Of a stretch of 64,000 bases of DNA, positions 11,767 to 23,134 are shown piece by piece (the stretch's first letter is position 1; every line of letters begins with the position of its first letter). Under the pieces are notes generated by a model that worked only from the letters and a program-made list of their open reading frames with translations, did no database searches and had not been told where the DNA came from. Origin of the DNA: Pempheris klunzingeri (Eukaryota > Chordata > Actinopteri > Acropomatiformes > Pempheridae). The stretch spans positions 13,457,288-13,521,287 of the forward strand of contig NC_092020.1 in assembly GCF_042242105.1 (NCBI RefSeq), in the 5' to 3' direction. The translations under genes were made by a program, and so were the position numbers.

Positions 11767-11876
11767 GTGAGTGATATTTTACATCCTTCGTTTTCCGTTT
11801 TGTTGTTGTTCTCGTATATTTTTCCTGAAGTAGTTGAAGCAAACAGAACGTCCACGGCTGTCAGCAGCGTCTCGGT

Positions 11877-11897
11877 GCCACTGTCCACGGTGCTGAA
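11877..11897 (-). promoter_or_regulatory. RE1/NRSE site after V4, reverse orientation
   Basis: Minus strand TTCAGCACC, GT, GGACAGTGGC. It differs from the V2 copy by one base. Confidence 0.75.
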
Positions 11898-12373
11898 ACG
11901 GTCGATGTGCTCATTTGAAGTAACTTTCTTTCCTTCATGTATCGCAAGCCAAGTTTTTAGTGTTCATATCACAGATTCTACCGGAACAATGAGACAATTA
12001 AATGATCACAATATATTGTAATATATATTGCCTCGAGTACAAAATGTTCTACTACTTCTTTGTTTGGCGTTTATGTATTTTTTATTTTTGTAATTTATTC
12101 TACAGATCATCATTGTTTCTCCCTCCTGCATCAGTTGTGATTTTAGTTAATAATAAACTCTTAAAGACATTGAAACAAAGCGTGATTTCACCATCTTATC
12201 TTAAACTTAAGAGGCTTAATGGAACAGAGCCTACTCAGTATGTAGCCACCGACTTCATTCGCACTGCTCCTTTGTAAACCTATAATCCATTTCCTTTAAA
12301 GGAACTATCCACACGTTTTGAATACATCTAACCTGTTCCTAATAATGTGCACACCACATACATTACCGTGGAT

Positions 12374-12396
12374 GGACTCTGAGCGCCGCTGTTGAT
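12374..12396 (+). promoter_or_regulatory. CSE of the V5 promoter
   Basis: Same core as V3 (ACTCTGAGCGCCGCTGTTG), part of the duplicated unit. Confidence 0.88.
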
Positions 12397-12619
12397 ACAT
12401 CAATGATTAACTGTCCAAATAAGCAGAGCAGCGGTCCACCCCTTTAATTCAGTTCAGTGTTTTACTGCTCGGAAAGAAGACGTCTGGCCCGTCGAGGTCC
12501 AAATAGTAGCATTTCTCGTGGAATTTCTCAGCTGAAAATACCCTACCTTTTTCAGTCTATGGATTTAATCACTCCAGTTTTAGAGTGAAAGGGATCATTT
12601 CGTCTGTAGCTCTGGATTT

Positions 12620-15040
12620 ATGATGGCTTGTATGTGGATAAACGCCCGCAGAGGCCGATGGCAGGCACTGTTTGTCATTCTTTGTCTGTTCAAGCTGAGC
12701 TCAGTGACTGGACAGGCTCGGTACTCCGTACCGGAGGAGCAGGCAGAAGGGTCTTTTGTTGGGAACATTGCGAGAGATTTGGGCTTGGATGTGGCGAGGC
12801 TCATATCAGGTAAAGCTCGTATCATTACAAAAGGAAGCCGACAGTACGTTGATTTAAACCGAGACAAAGGCCTCCTTGTTATTAAAGAGCGAATCGACCG
12901 AGAAGAACTGTGTGGAAAGACGACGCCCTGTAGCTTCAGTTTCGAGGTGATTTTAGAGAATCCGATCCAGCTTTATCGGGTAACAGTGGAGGTAATAGAC
13001 ATAAACGACAACAGTCCGTCCTTCCCAAAGGATGAAATCCTTTTGAAAATTATCGAAAGTGCTGCATCAGGAACTCGCTTCTCACTAGAGAGTGCCGACG
13101 ACCCTGATGTTGGTATTAATGATATTCAAAAATACACTCTGAAACCGTCAGATAATTTCAAATTAGAGGTACAGAACCAGCCTGATGGAGGAAAATTCAT
13201 CGAAATGGTTTTACAAAACCCGTTAGACCGAGAGAAAGAGGAGACTCACACACTGGTGCTGATCGCTTCAGATGGAGGAGAGCCACATAGATCAGGGACA
13301 GTGCGTATTCATATCACTGTGCTGGATGCTAACGATAATGCGCCAGTGTGCAGCCAGCCTGTTTACAAAGCAGATGTCAAAGAGAACTCTGCTGAGGGGA
13401 CAGTGGTAACCACTGTTAGTGCAGAGGACGCAGATAAAGGACACTATGGTGAAATATCTTATTCCATAGCTCATGTCGCCAGAGAAGCGAAGCAGGTTTT
13501 TGAAGTAAACGCTAAAACTGGAGAGATTAAAGTTGCAGGTAAACTGGATTTTGAAAAATCAAAGACTTTTCAATTAAACGTTAAAGCTAGTGATCACGGC
13601 GGATATACAGATACATGTAAAGTTATTATTCAGGTAATTGACGAGAATGACAACGTCCCCACAATACAGCTAATGTCATTTTCTAACTCGATATCCGAGG
13701 ATTCTCCTCCAGGAACAACTATAGCTGTTGTTAACGTGGATGATGAAGACTCTGATGGTAACGGTGTTGTCAAGTGCTCCATTAACTCTGATGTACCTTT
13801 TAAAATCGAGTCCTCATTAACTGGATATTATACTGTAGTGACCGAAGACTTCTTAGACAGAGAAAGTGTTCCCGAGTATAATATCACCATAACCGTCTCT
13901 GACCAAGGCTCTCCGCCTCTGTCTAGCAGTAAAAACATCAATGTGAGAGTGTCGGACGTGAATGACAGTCCACCCAAATTCGATCAATCAGAATATAGAA
14001 AGACTGTAGCAGAGAACAACTCTCCTGGATTCTCTGTGTTTACTGTCAGTGCCAGTGATGCAGACTGGGGCCAAAACGCTCGAGTTTCCTACTTTGTGGA
14101 CGAGAAAGAGATTAATGGGGTAGCTGTGTCTGCATTAGTGTCAGTAAACTCAGAAAGTGGTGTCATTCATGCAGTGAGGTCGTTTGATTACGAACAAATT
14201 AAGTGGTTTGAATTTAACGTAACTGCTCGTGATGCTGGATCACCTCCTCTGAGTTCGGTGGCCACAGTTAGAATACTGATCCAGGACCAGAACGACAACC
14301 CCCCTCAGGTTCTGTACCCAGTCCAGAGTGGAGGCTCTCTGGTGGATGAGATGGTGCCTCGTTCAGCAGATGTGGGCTACCTGGTGACTAAAGTGGTGGC
14401 TGTGGATGTGGACTCTGGACAGAATGCCTGGCTCTCCTATAAAGTGCAGAAAGCCACAGACAGGGCGCTGTTTGAAGTGGGCTCACAGAACGGAGAAATC
14501 AGAACTATCCGCCAAGTGACTGATAAAGATGCTGTGAGACAAAGACTGACTGTGATAGTGGAGGACAACGGGCAGCCCTCTCGTTCAGCTACAGTCATTG
14601 TTAACGTGGCGGTGGCGGACAGCTTCCCTGAAGTGCTGTCGGAGTTCACTGACTTTACTCACGACAAGGAGTACAACGACAACCTGACTTTTTACTTAGT
14701 GTTGGCTCTGGCTGTAGTTTCCTTCCTCTTCATCACGTGTGTGGTGGTTATTATCTCAGTGAAAATCTACAGATGGAGACAGTCTCGCATCCTGTATCAC
14801 TCCAACCTGCCTGTGATTCCATATTATCCACCACGTTACTCAGACACTTTGGGGACAGGGACTCTCCAACACGTGTACAACTACGAGGTGTGCAGGACGA
14901 CAGACTCCAGAAAGAGTGACTGTAAGTTCGGCAGAGCTGGTAGTCAGAACGTGCTGATAATGGAGCCCAGTTCAACAGGGACGATGCAGCGGATACAGAG
15001 TGAGAAGAACATCCTGGATGAACCAGACTCTCCTCTAGAG
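12620..15040 (+). CDS. pcdhg: V5: gamma-type protocadherin variable exon (QARYS family), duplicate of V3
   Basis: 807 codons. Signal peptide, EC1, EC4, EC5, EC6 (PVQSGG) and the tail match V3 almost base for base. Differences concentrate at 13041-13089 (EC2, IIESAASGTRFSLES against IVESAASGTRFTLVS) and 13442-13496 (EC3, HYGEISYSIAHVAREAKQV against SNGEVTFSIPFVAKQTKQL). The exon ends at GAG|GTTGGT in phase 0; read-through stops after two residues. The changes sit in the domains that determine partner choice in this family, so V3 and V5 could have different homophilic specificity despite being recent copies. Confidence 0.96.
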
Positions 15041-15133
15041 GTTGGTTGAATAATATAATATCGTTTCTGTGCCGTTATTTATTCCTCTGTTTTCAATTTC
15101 AATTACATTTAACTTGTGCGCTAGACTGTCATT

Positions 15134-15154
15134 TTCAGCTCCACGGACAGCATT
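15134..15154 (+). promoter_or_regulatory. RE1/NRSE-like site after V5
   Basis: TTCAGCTCC, AC, GGACAGCATT: strong except for one change in the left half and at the 3' end. It lies 94 bases after the donor. Confidence 0.7.
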
Positions 15155-15752
15155 TTAATCAGTATCACTTGATAGAAATACGGCTTCTCAATCCATATTC
15201 AATACTTCAAAAATATTTCCAAAATTCTCCAACAGTAATATGGTCACACATACTTTCATATCCAATGTACATCTTGATTAACTACTTTTTGTTTTGAAAT
15301 GGACTGATACATCTCCTTATGCTTTTAGAATTATAAATATGACAAATACTAACAATCAAAAATGCCATTTTTATTATGTCTTCGAAAAGCTTGTAACTAC
15401 AATATGCTACATTACCGTTCTAGTTCATTTCCTTCTTTTACTCCTATTCAGGACTTTCTAGCTATTGGCAGAACTTAACATTCAAAACATGAACCTATTC
15501 ATGTATTCAGCACTGTAGTACTGGGAAGTTACAAACAATGAAACTGCTTCTTTTCATTGCTTTAAACCGCTGGCTGTCTTTGATTTTGTGCGGAGTGTAT
15601 TATTTAATGCTACACCTTTGATTGAAATATTTCACTTGTTAAGTTCAAAGACAACAGGTTATATTTCATTACTGTCCCTTTCTACACATTAGATTGGATA
15701 GAAAGTGTTTTTAATACCTGATTGCAGTTGACTCCTGCTCTTTCCTCCGTTT

Positions 15753-15778
15753 GGACTCTAAGGGACGCTGTTGATCAG
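15753..15778 (+). promoter_or_regulatory. CSE of the V6 promoter
   Basis: Core ACTCTAAGGGACGCTGTTG, about 245 bases before the V6 ATG. Confidence 0.87.
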
Positions 15779-16020
15779 TAAAACAGAGTCTAGTGTTGTT
15801 GGGACTGTGGCAGAGGAGAGAAAGAGGAGAGGGAGAAACACTTCCTTCATACAAGGCATTCGACGGACATACAGTCGCTTTGAAACAGCATTTTTCTGTT
15901 AGTAATCGTACAATTGAGTTTGAAAGAAATGCAGCACTATTGGACTGGATTGTAACGTGAGTCTGTGTGTGGCCGTGGGATATAATTTGCAGATACATTT
16001 TGGATTGTATTCTTTACGCC

Positions 16021-18447
16021 ATGGGGATACGCCAGCATCGATGCGGGAAATGGCTGTTGTGTTGGACATTTAGGTGGCAACTGTTAGTTTTTGTCTCCTT
16101 GCTTTCCCCCATCAACGGCCAAATCCGTTATTCAATACCGGAGGAGATGAAGAAAGGCTCTCTGATCGGTAATGTAGCGCAAGACCTTGGTTTGGATCTA
16201 AAAAGGCTCCGTTCTGGCCGGGCCCGTATCGTGACCGGAGAAAGTAACCAGTACACTGAGCTAAAAACAGACAAAGGGATTCTTGTCGTGAATGAGAGAA
16301 TCGACCGAGAAGAGCTTTGTGGAGACGTGACACCGTGCAGCTTCAGCTTCGAGATTATTTTGGAAAACCCCATTGAAATGCACAGGGTTATAGTAGAAAT
16401 ATTAGACGTAAATGACCATGCTCCGACCTTCAAAAATGATTTAATTACTCTTGAAATTAGTGAATCTGCAACAGTGGGATCTCACTTTGACTTGGAAAGC
16501 GCATATGACCCCGATGCAGGGATTCACGGCTTGCAAAATTACGTCTTGTCCCCTAACGATAATTTTGTTTTGAAGCAACAATCAAACGCCGATGGAATCA
16601 AATTCGCTGTAATGATTTTACAGAAGCCATTAGACAGAGAGGATAACCCACACCTCTCTCTGAAGCTGTTAGCAGTAGACGGAGGAACTCCACCCAGATC
16701 TGGTACAGTAAATATAGAAATTAGTGTTCTTGATGTCAATGATAATCCTCCTGTATTTAATCAATCACTATACACTGCTACTGTGACAGAAAATGCACCC
16801 TTAGGCACCTATATAGCTACTGTGAACGCATCAGATGCCGATAGTGGCTCTAATGGCTTGGTTACATACACCTTTTCTAATGTAAAGGGAAAGTCTAGCG
16901 AAAAATTTCAAATCGACAGTTTATCTGGCAAAATAACTGTTGCTGATAATATCGATTTTGAAAAAGACAAAAAATACGAAATAAGGGTGATAGCTAAAGA
17001 TCAGGGTGGCCTAAGTGACGCCACCAAAGTTGTCATTGAGGTAGCTGATATAAATGATAATGCTCCAGTTATAAATATAATGTCCTTCTCAAGCCTGATT
17101 TCAGAGGACGTTCCTCCAGGTACGACTATAGCTGTTTTTAATGTTAAAGATGCAGACTCTGAAAGGAACGGTAAGATAACATGCTCGATAGACTCTAATC
17201 TTCCCTTTAAAATTCAGTCTTCTTTGACTAATTATTATAATTTGCTCTCAGATGCACCTTTTGATCGGGAAACTAAACTAGAATATAACATAACCATAAC
17301 TGCAACGGATTCAGGGTCACCCCCACTTTCTACTAAAACAACGTTGCACCTCAGAATTACTGATGTAAACGATAATGCTCCGCTCTTCACTAAACCAAAT
17401 TATTCTGCCTACATCATTGAAAATAATGTCCCCGGTGTGTCAATATTCAGTGTGAGCGCAAAAGATTCGGACTGGAATCAAAACGCAAGAATCTCGTACT
17501 TTCTGGAGGACACACATGTTGGTGGAAGCCCGGTTTCTTCTTATGTGTCTATAAACTCTGAAACTGGAGTTGTACAAGCTGTTCGCTCTTTTGATTATGA
17601 ACAGATCAAACAGCTGCTTTTTGTCGTCAAGGCGCAGGATGGAGGCTCCCCTCCACTCAGTAGTAATGTGACCGTGAAAGTACTGATCCAGGACCAGAAC
17701 GACAACCCCCCTCAGGTTCTGTACCCAGTCCAGACTGGAGGCTCTCTGGTGGATGAGATGGTGCCTCGTTCAGCAGATGTGGGCTACCTGGTGACTAAAG
17801 TGGTGGCTGTGGATGTGGACTCTGGACAGAATGCCTGGCTCTCCTATAAAGTGCAGAAAGCCACAGACAGGGCGCTGTTTGAAGTGGGCTCACAGAACGG
17901 AGAAATCAGAACTATCCGCCAAGTGACTGATAAAGATGCTGTGAGACAAAGACTGACTGTGATAGTGGAGGACAACGGGCAGCCCTCTCGTTCAGCTACA
18001 GTCATTGTTAACGTGGCGGTGGCGGACAGCTTCCCTGAAGTGCTGTCGGAGTTCACTGACTTTACTCACGACAAGGAGTACAACGACAACCTGACTTTTT
18101 ACTTAGTGTTGGCTCTGGCTGTAGTTTCCTTCCTCTTCATCACGTGTGTGGTGGTTATTATCTCAGTGAAAATCTACAGATGGAGACAGTCTCGCATCCT
18201 GTATCACTCCAACCTGCCCGTGATTCCATATTATCCACCACGTTACTCAGACACTTTGGGGACAGGGACTCTCCAACACGTGTACAACTACGAGGTGTGC
18301 AGGACGACTGACTCCAGAAAGAGTGACTGTAAGTTCGGCAGAGCTGGTAGTCAGAACGTGCTGATTATGGAGCCCAGTTCAACAGGGACGATGCAGCGGA
18401 TACAGAGTGAGAAGAGCATCCTGGATGAACCAGACTCTCCTCTAGAG
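16021..18447 (+). CDS. pcdhg: V6: gamma-type protocadherin variable exon (QIRYS family)
   Basis: 809 codons from the ATG at 16021, in good context (gccATGG). The signal peptide is long and the mature chain starts QIRYSIPEEMKKGSL (residue 34). EC1 (CGDVTPC) is close to V2, and EC2-EC5 are distinct. Linkers are DVNDHAP, DVNDNPP, DINDNAP, DVNDNAP and DQNDNPP; the first has H where N is usual. The shared block starts near 17629 (KAQDGGSPP). The standard tail carries the EKSILDEP variant and ends at GAG|GTTAGT. Read-through would add about 37 residues. Confidence 0.96.
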
Positions 18448-18520
18448 GTTAGTTATAAACGATTTATCATCGTCTCTGTGCTGTCTATTCTAGTTAACTG
18501 GTGCGTGCTATACCATCATT

Positions 18521-18539
18521 TTCAGCACAGGACAACAAC
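18521..18539 (+). promoter_or_regulatory. Degenerate RE1-like site after V6
   Basis: TTCAGCAC is followed directly by AGGACAACAAC, so the half-sites are closer than normal and the right half is changed. It sits 74 bases after the donor, where RE1s are expected, and may be a decayed copy. Confidence 0.3.
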
Positions 18540-19038
18540 TGACTTTGCATCACTTGCTTGAAACAGATCCTGCTGTAGAGGGTGGCTTTGGCTTTCAATG
18601 ACGCTGCATCAATCCAAATAACTATCCTTACCAGATAATTTTTTTAAAATGCCTTCAGTTATTCAAATCTAGCTAATATATGTGTTTACTATTTAACGCA
18701 CATAAACCACTTTGACATTCCGAAAATATTCCCTTTTACCTCAAGTGACATATAATTAAATCCATGTTTTTACAAGTACAATAATATCAGTACTCAAGCA
18801 ATTTGTAAAACTGAACCATGCAAATAGTTTAGATTAGTCAACTTGTAAACCGATTGATTGGGATAACCTGCACTGATTTGCAAAATGAATCACCTCTCCC
18901 TGATTATACGTTTTTTTCTTTATTATTGTCTTTTTCGTTATTGATATTATTATAGTATTAGATCCATAGTAAATCTGAACTAACGTCAGATATATAGATT
19001 TATACTTAAAGAAATAAACACTCTCCTCGTCAGTGCCT

Positions 19039-19059
19039 GTCAGCACCATGGACAGCACG
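19039..19059 (+). promoter_or_regulatory. RE1/NRSE-like site before V7
   Basis: GTCAGCACC, AT, GGACAGCACG: canonical spacing with few mismatches. It lies about 275 bases upstream of the V7 CSE. Confidence 0.7.
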
Positions 19060-19312
19060 ACATTCAGCACACTTTGTTGAGGTTTCATTCGTGTGTACCT
19101 TCCTCTTTTTTATGCGTTTCCTCTGTGTGTTCCTACAGCTGGCTCTCTGTGCCCGTGTGTGTGTGTTTGTCATTTTTCGCTGATGTTCACAGCAAGTTAT
19201 TTCTAATTTAGTCAGAAATATACGGGGAAACATTAAGAACATATTTGAACACATGTTGTGATCATCAGCATAAAAATCAGGACTCTCTATGTTATGTGTA
19301 GTTCAGTGCATT

Positions 19313-19338
19313 GAACTCACAGGGACGCTGTTGACTAG
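19313..19338 (+). promoter_or_regulatory. CSE of the V7 promoter, with CCTCCC block
   Basis: Core ACTCACAGGGACGCTGTTG. GCAGCTGTACCTCCCCCATC follows from 19363. Confidence 0.86.
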
Positions 19339-19592
19339 TCTGCTGAGATTTCAGAGCTCATTGCAGCTGTACCTCCCCCATCATCTCGTTATGTTACAGA
19401 GAGAGAGAAAATAGAATTAAAAGGCACGTTTTGGAAGAGGAGGATGATCAAACACGGAGATACCATGCGAATTATCAGCGTTTGAGGGATTGTGGACACT
19501 TGATTGCTTCATTGACGTTTGTATCTTAAGCTTTTCGCTGGACAACGGATTTGATACCACTTTTTGTGGACGGGAGAATGTCGGACAGAACA

Positions 19593-21980
19593 ATGACACG
19601 GCAAGTAGGCCTACTGTTGTTTGTCTCGGTTGTTTCTCTCAGCTCGGTTCTTGGGCAGGTCAGCTACTCCATTCCTGAGGAAATGGCGAAAGGATCTTTG
19701 GTCGGTAACATAGCTCATGATTTAGGTTTAGATGTGAAACGGCTGAAATCAGGGAAAGCTCGTATTTATACCAGAGAAGGTCCAGAATACATCGAGCTGA
19801 ATAAAGAAAGGGGAGTCCTTGTAATCAAAGAGAGGATAGACAGAGAAGCGCTCTGTGGACAGACGACGCCCTGCGCTCTTGATTTTCAAATCATTTTGGA
19901 GAATCCTATGCAGTTTTATAGCATCACGGTGGAGATCACCGACATTAACGATAACTCTCCTGGGTTTAAACACAGTGAAATGAAACTCGACATTAGTGAA
20001 ACAGCTCAGATTGGATCCAAATTTGTTTTAGAAAAAGCAGTTGACGACGACGTGGGTATCAATGGGCTCCAGGGCTATTCACTCAGTTCAAGTGACAGAT
20101 TCATTTTAAATCCTTATAGAATAGGCAGCAGTAGAAATGTTGAAATGGTTTTAAAGAAGCATCTTGACCGAGAGAAACAGGAGCGGTTGGCTTTAATACT
20201 GACAGCTTTAGATGGTGGCGACCCGCAGCTGTCTGGAACCATACAAATTGTCATAACTGTATTGGACGCCAACGATAATGCACCTGTTTGCACTCAAACC
20301 GAGTATAAGACTAATGTTAAAGAAAATTCGATGAAAGGAACTGTTCTAACCACGGTTAGCGCATCTGATTTAGACGAGGGTCCGCACGGGCACATACAAT
20401 ACTCAATTTCTAATGCTCCAAAGGGGGCATTCGAGCTGTTCGATATAGATAAAGAAAATGGGATGTTCACTTTAGTGGGAAAACTTGATTATGAGAAATT
20501 TCGACATTATGAGATCGACGTTCAAGCATCAGATGAAGGCGGTAACTCAGATGTATGTAAAGTTATAATTGAGGTTTTGGACACAAATGATAACCCTCCA
20601 GCAATCAATATAATGTCAACATCATCCAGTATTTCTGAAGATGTGAAGCCAGGCACAGTTCTGACGATGATGAACGTTCAGGATCCAGATTCAGATGAAA
20701 ATGGCAAAGTCCACTGCATTTTAGATGAAAATGTCCATTTTTCAATCATGTCGACATCAAACAATGTCTTTACTTTAGTGACAGACAGTGATTTAGACCG
20801 AGAGACAGCCTCTGAGTATAACATCAGTGTGACCTGCTCTGATGAGGGAGTGCCCTCCCTCTCCAGCAGCGTCACTCTCACCTTACAGATCTCTGATGTG
20901 AATGACAACGAGCCTGCTTTTGAGAGGAGCTCATATGAGGCCTACATAGTAGAAAACAACACACCAGGCCTCTCTATATTCACAGTGAAAGCCAGAGACG
21001 CTGACTGGAAGCAGAACGCGCGTGTTTCTTACCTCCTGGAGGACTCCTCTGTTAACGGAGTGCCAGTCTCCTCATATGTGTCCGTCAGTGCTGATAGTGG
21101 AGTCATCCATGCAGTGCGCTCTTTTGACTACGAGCAGATCAAAGACTTCCAGTTCCGCGTCAAGGCGCAGGATGGAGGCTCCCCTCCACTCAGTAGTAAT
21201 GTGACCGTGAAAGTACTGATCCAGGACCAGAACGACAACCCCCCTCAGGTTCTGTACCCAGTCCAGACTGGAGGCTCTCTGGTGGATGAGATGGTGCCTC
21301 GTTCAGCAGATGTGGGCTACCTGGTGACTAAAGTGGTGGCTGTGGATGTGGACTCTGGACAGAATGCCTGGCTCTCCTATAAAGTGCAGAAAGCCACAGA
21401 CAGGGCGCTGTTTGAAGTGGGCTCACAGAACGGAGAAATCAGAACTATCCGCCAAGTGACTGATAAAGATGCTGTGAGACAAAGACTGACTGTGATAGTG
21501 GAGGACAACGGGCAGCCCTCTCGTTCAGCTACAGTCATTGTTAACGTGGCGGTGGCGGACAGCTTCCCTGAAGTGCTGTCGGAGTTCACTGACTTTACTC
21601 ACGACAAGGAGTACAACGACAACCTGACTTTTTACTTAGTGTTGGCTCTGGCTGTAGTTTCCTTCCTCTTCATCACGTGTGTGGTGGTTATTATCTCAGT
21701 GAAAATCTACAGATGGAGACAGTCTCGCATCCTGTATCACTCCAACCTGCCTGTGATTCCATATTATCCGCCACGTTACTCAGACACTTTGGGGACAGGG
21801 ACTCTCCAACACGTGTACAACTACGAGGTGTGCAGGACGACTGACTCCAGAAAGAGTGACTGTAAGTTCGGCAGAGCTGGTAGTCAGAACGTGCTGATAA
21901 TGGAGCCCAGTTCAACAGGGACGATGCAGCGGATACAGAGTGAGAAGAACATCCTGGATGAACCAGACTCTCCTCTAGAG
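19593..21980 (+). CDS. pcdhg: V7: gamma-type protocadherin variable exon (QVSYS family)
   Basis: 796 codons from the ATG in GACAGAACAATG (19593), a start context repeated in nearly every later exon; an in-frame ATG at 19578 would add five residues. The mature chain starts QVSYSIPEE. EC1 has CGQTTPC. EC3 opens with PVCTQTEYK. This is the first exon whose shared block reaches back into EC4 (about 20790), and it has the DRETASEY variant also seen in V13. It reads NDNEPAF where the others read NDNEPVF. Donor GAG|GTTTGA; read-through stops after one residue. Confidence 0.96.
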
Positions 21981-22393
21981 GTTTGACTGCTTTTATACCG
22001 TTTCAATGTATTTTTAATTATTCAAAACATGATAAATAAACAGCATTTTGTCTTTAAGTAACAAACACGGGAGCATAGCGTTTTAAAGGGCATGTTTCAT
22101 CAAGGGGACAGACTTTAATGCTCTGCATAACATTATAAATTGGTTAATTGTTCAGACATTTTTTAATTATTTCACGTGTTCATTCACCAAGGAAACTTTA
22201 ACCTGTCTTACTAGAAGCCATGCCATATTGTTTGGATGATAATAATCATTATCATCAGTCGTAGTATTAGTGATAATAGCTGAAGTAGTAGATGAATTAA
22301 CTCTTATAAGTGGGTTCAAATGTTTTCAACATCTTTCAGCACTAAGTGGCATAACATTATTTGAACCGCTTGAGCTGTTCAGCTTTGATTCAC

Positions 22394-22414
22394 TTCAGAA
22401 CTGCGGACAGCGAC
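22394..22414 (+). promoter_or_regulatory. RE1/NRSE-like site after V7
   Basis: TTCAGAACT, GC, GGACAGCGAC: full right half, two changes in the left half. It lies 414 bases after the donor. Confidence 0.68.
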
Positions 22415-22836
22415 ACAAATAGTACAACAGCACTTTCATCCCGTGTGTCAGCTGATGTTTCCACAGTTTCAAAATCGGACTTTTCTTCCGCTTTACTCAC
22501 AATTTTCCTCTAATCGTTATTTGGGAACCCCTTTGATTTCCGAGTCTCTTTTTTATATATATCCAGCCTTTCAACTGGATTTTATAACTCGTATCCCTGA
22601 TACACCTGCGAGATCTGATGAACCCAGTGTTTTTAAATTGTGTTTGATATCTTCAAATATATTATTGTAACGACTTCGACAGTCAATATGATTGATATCG
22701 ATCATGTCTTCCTCTTGCAGTTGTTTGGAAAGTCTCAGATATTATTTAAGTGATGTATTGTAACTAAATGTCCAGGTGGTTTACATTGAGCTCTTCCCAC
22801 TGGGATTTTAGTTGGTATTGTGCAGTTTTACAGTCT

Positions 22837-22862
22837 GGACTCTTAGGGCCGCTGTTGACCAG
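22837..22862 (+). promoter_or_regulatory. CSE of the V8 promoter, with CCTCCC block
   Basis: Consensus core ACTCTTAGGGCCGCTGTTG followed by ACCAG. The downstream block GCAGCGCCTCCCATG starts at 22891. Confidence 0.9.
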
Positions 22863-23134
22863 AGTGTTGATGAGTGAGAGCAAGGTTGTAGCAGCGCCTC
22901 CCATGTAACATCGTCACAATACAGAGAGCACGACGGGCAAAGCTCGGACAATTCTGGCTGAGGAGCATTTTTCAAAAGAAGAGGAGAAATTTCGATTTGC
23001 AAAAGAATTGCCTCCAATGTGTTGGATATGGAGCTGCTGCTTTGAGATCTGACAGTGGAATCTAAGAGATATCTGTGTTTATTGGAATATAAGCAGACTG
23101 TGGAGCCTCGCTGGGGAAATACTCGGATAGAACA

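Larger units (their letters stand above)
11767..12619. other. V4-V5 interval: RE1 (minus), AATAAA, V5 promoter
   Basis: Near-identical copy of 5381-6233, with AATAAA at 12152-12157. No gene seen. Confidence 0.8.
11038..15040 (+). repeat. Segmental duplication unit, copy 2 (V4 3' end through V5)
   Basis: Copy of 4652-8654 at a constant offset of 6386. The right edge falls exactly at the V5 donor, after which the introns differ. Confidence 0.92.
15041..16020. other. V5-V6 interval: RE1, V6 promoter and 5'UTR
   Basis: 1 kb, AT-rich. RE1-like site at 15134-15154 and the V6 CSE at 15753-15778. No coding signal. Confidence 0.75.
18448..19592. other. V6-V7 interval: two RE1-like sites, V7 promoter and 5'UTR
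   Basis: AT-rich intronic DNA with a degenerate RE1 (18521-18539), a better one (19039-19059) and the V7 CSE (19313-19338). The shared block CCTCCCCCAT lies at about 19372. No gene seen. Confidence 0.75.
21981..23134 (+). repeat. Type-A interval copy 1 (V7-V8): RE1, CSE, 5'UTR
   Basis: 1154 bases, the same length as 36059-37212 and 39598-40751 and almost identical to both. It contains AATAAA (22035-22040), a 9-base inverted repeat GATGATAAT/ATTATCATC (22235-22256), an RE1-like site and the V8 CSE. It was copied together with the exon that follows. Confidence 0.92.

Noticed and set aside
4652-15040. Assembly artefact as the cause of the V2-V3 / V4-V5 duplication
   Set aside because: The copies differ by scattered single bases and by two dense patches, and V2 and V4 ectodomains are unrelated, so this is not a collapsed or repeated contig.
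22235-22256. Inverted repeat in type-A intervals as a terminator or RNA gene
   Set aside because: It is a short AT-rich 9-base arm hairpin, present three times only because the interval is duplicated.
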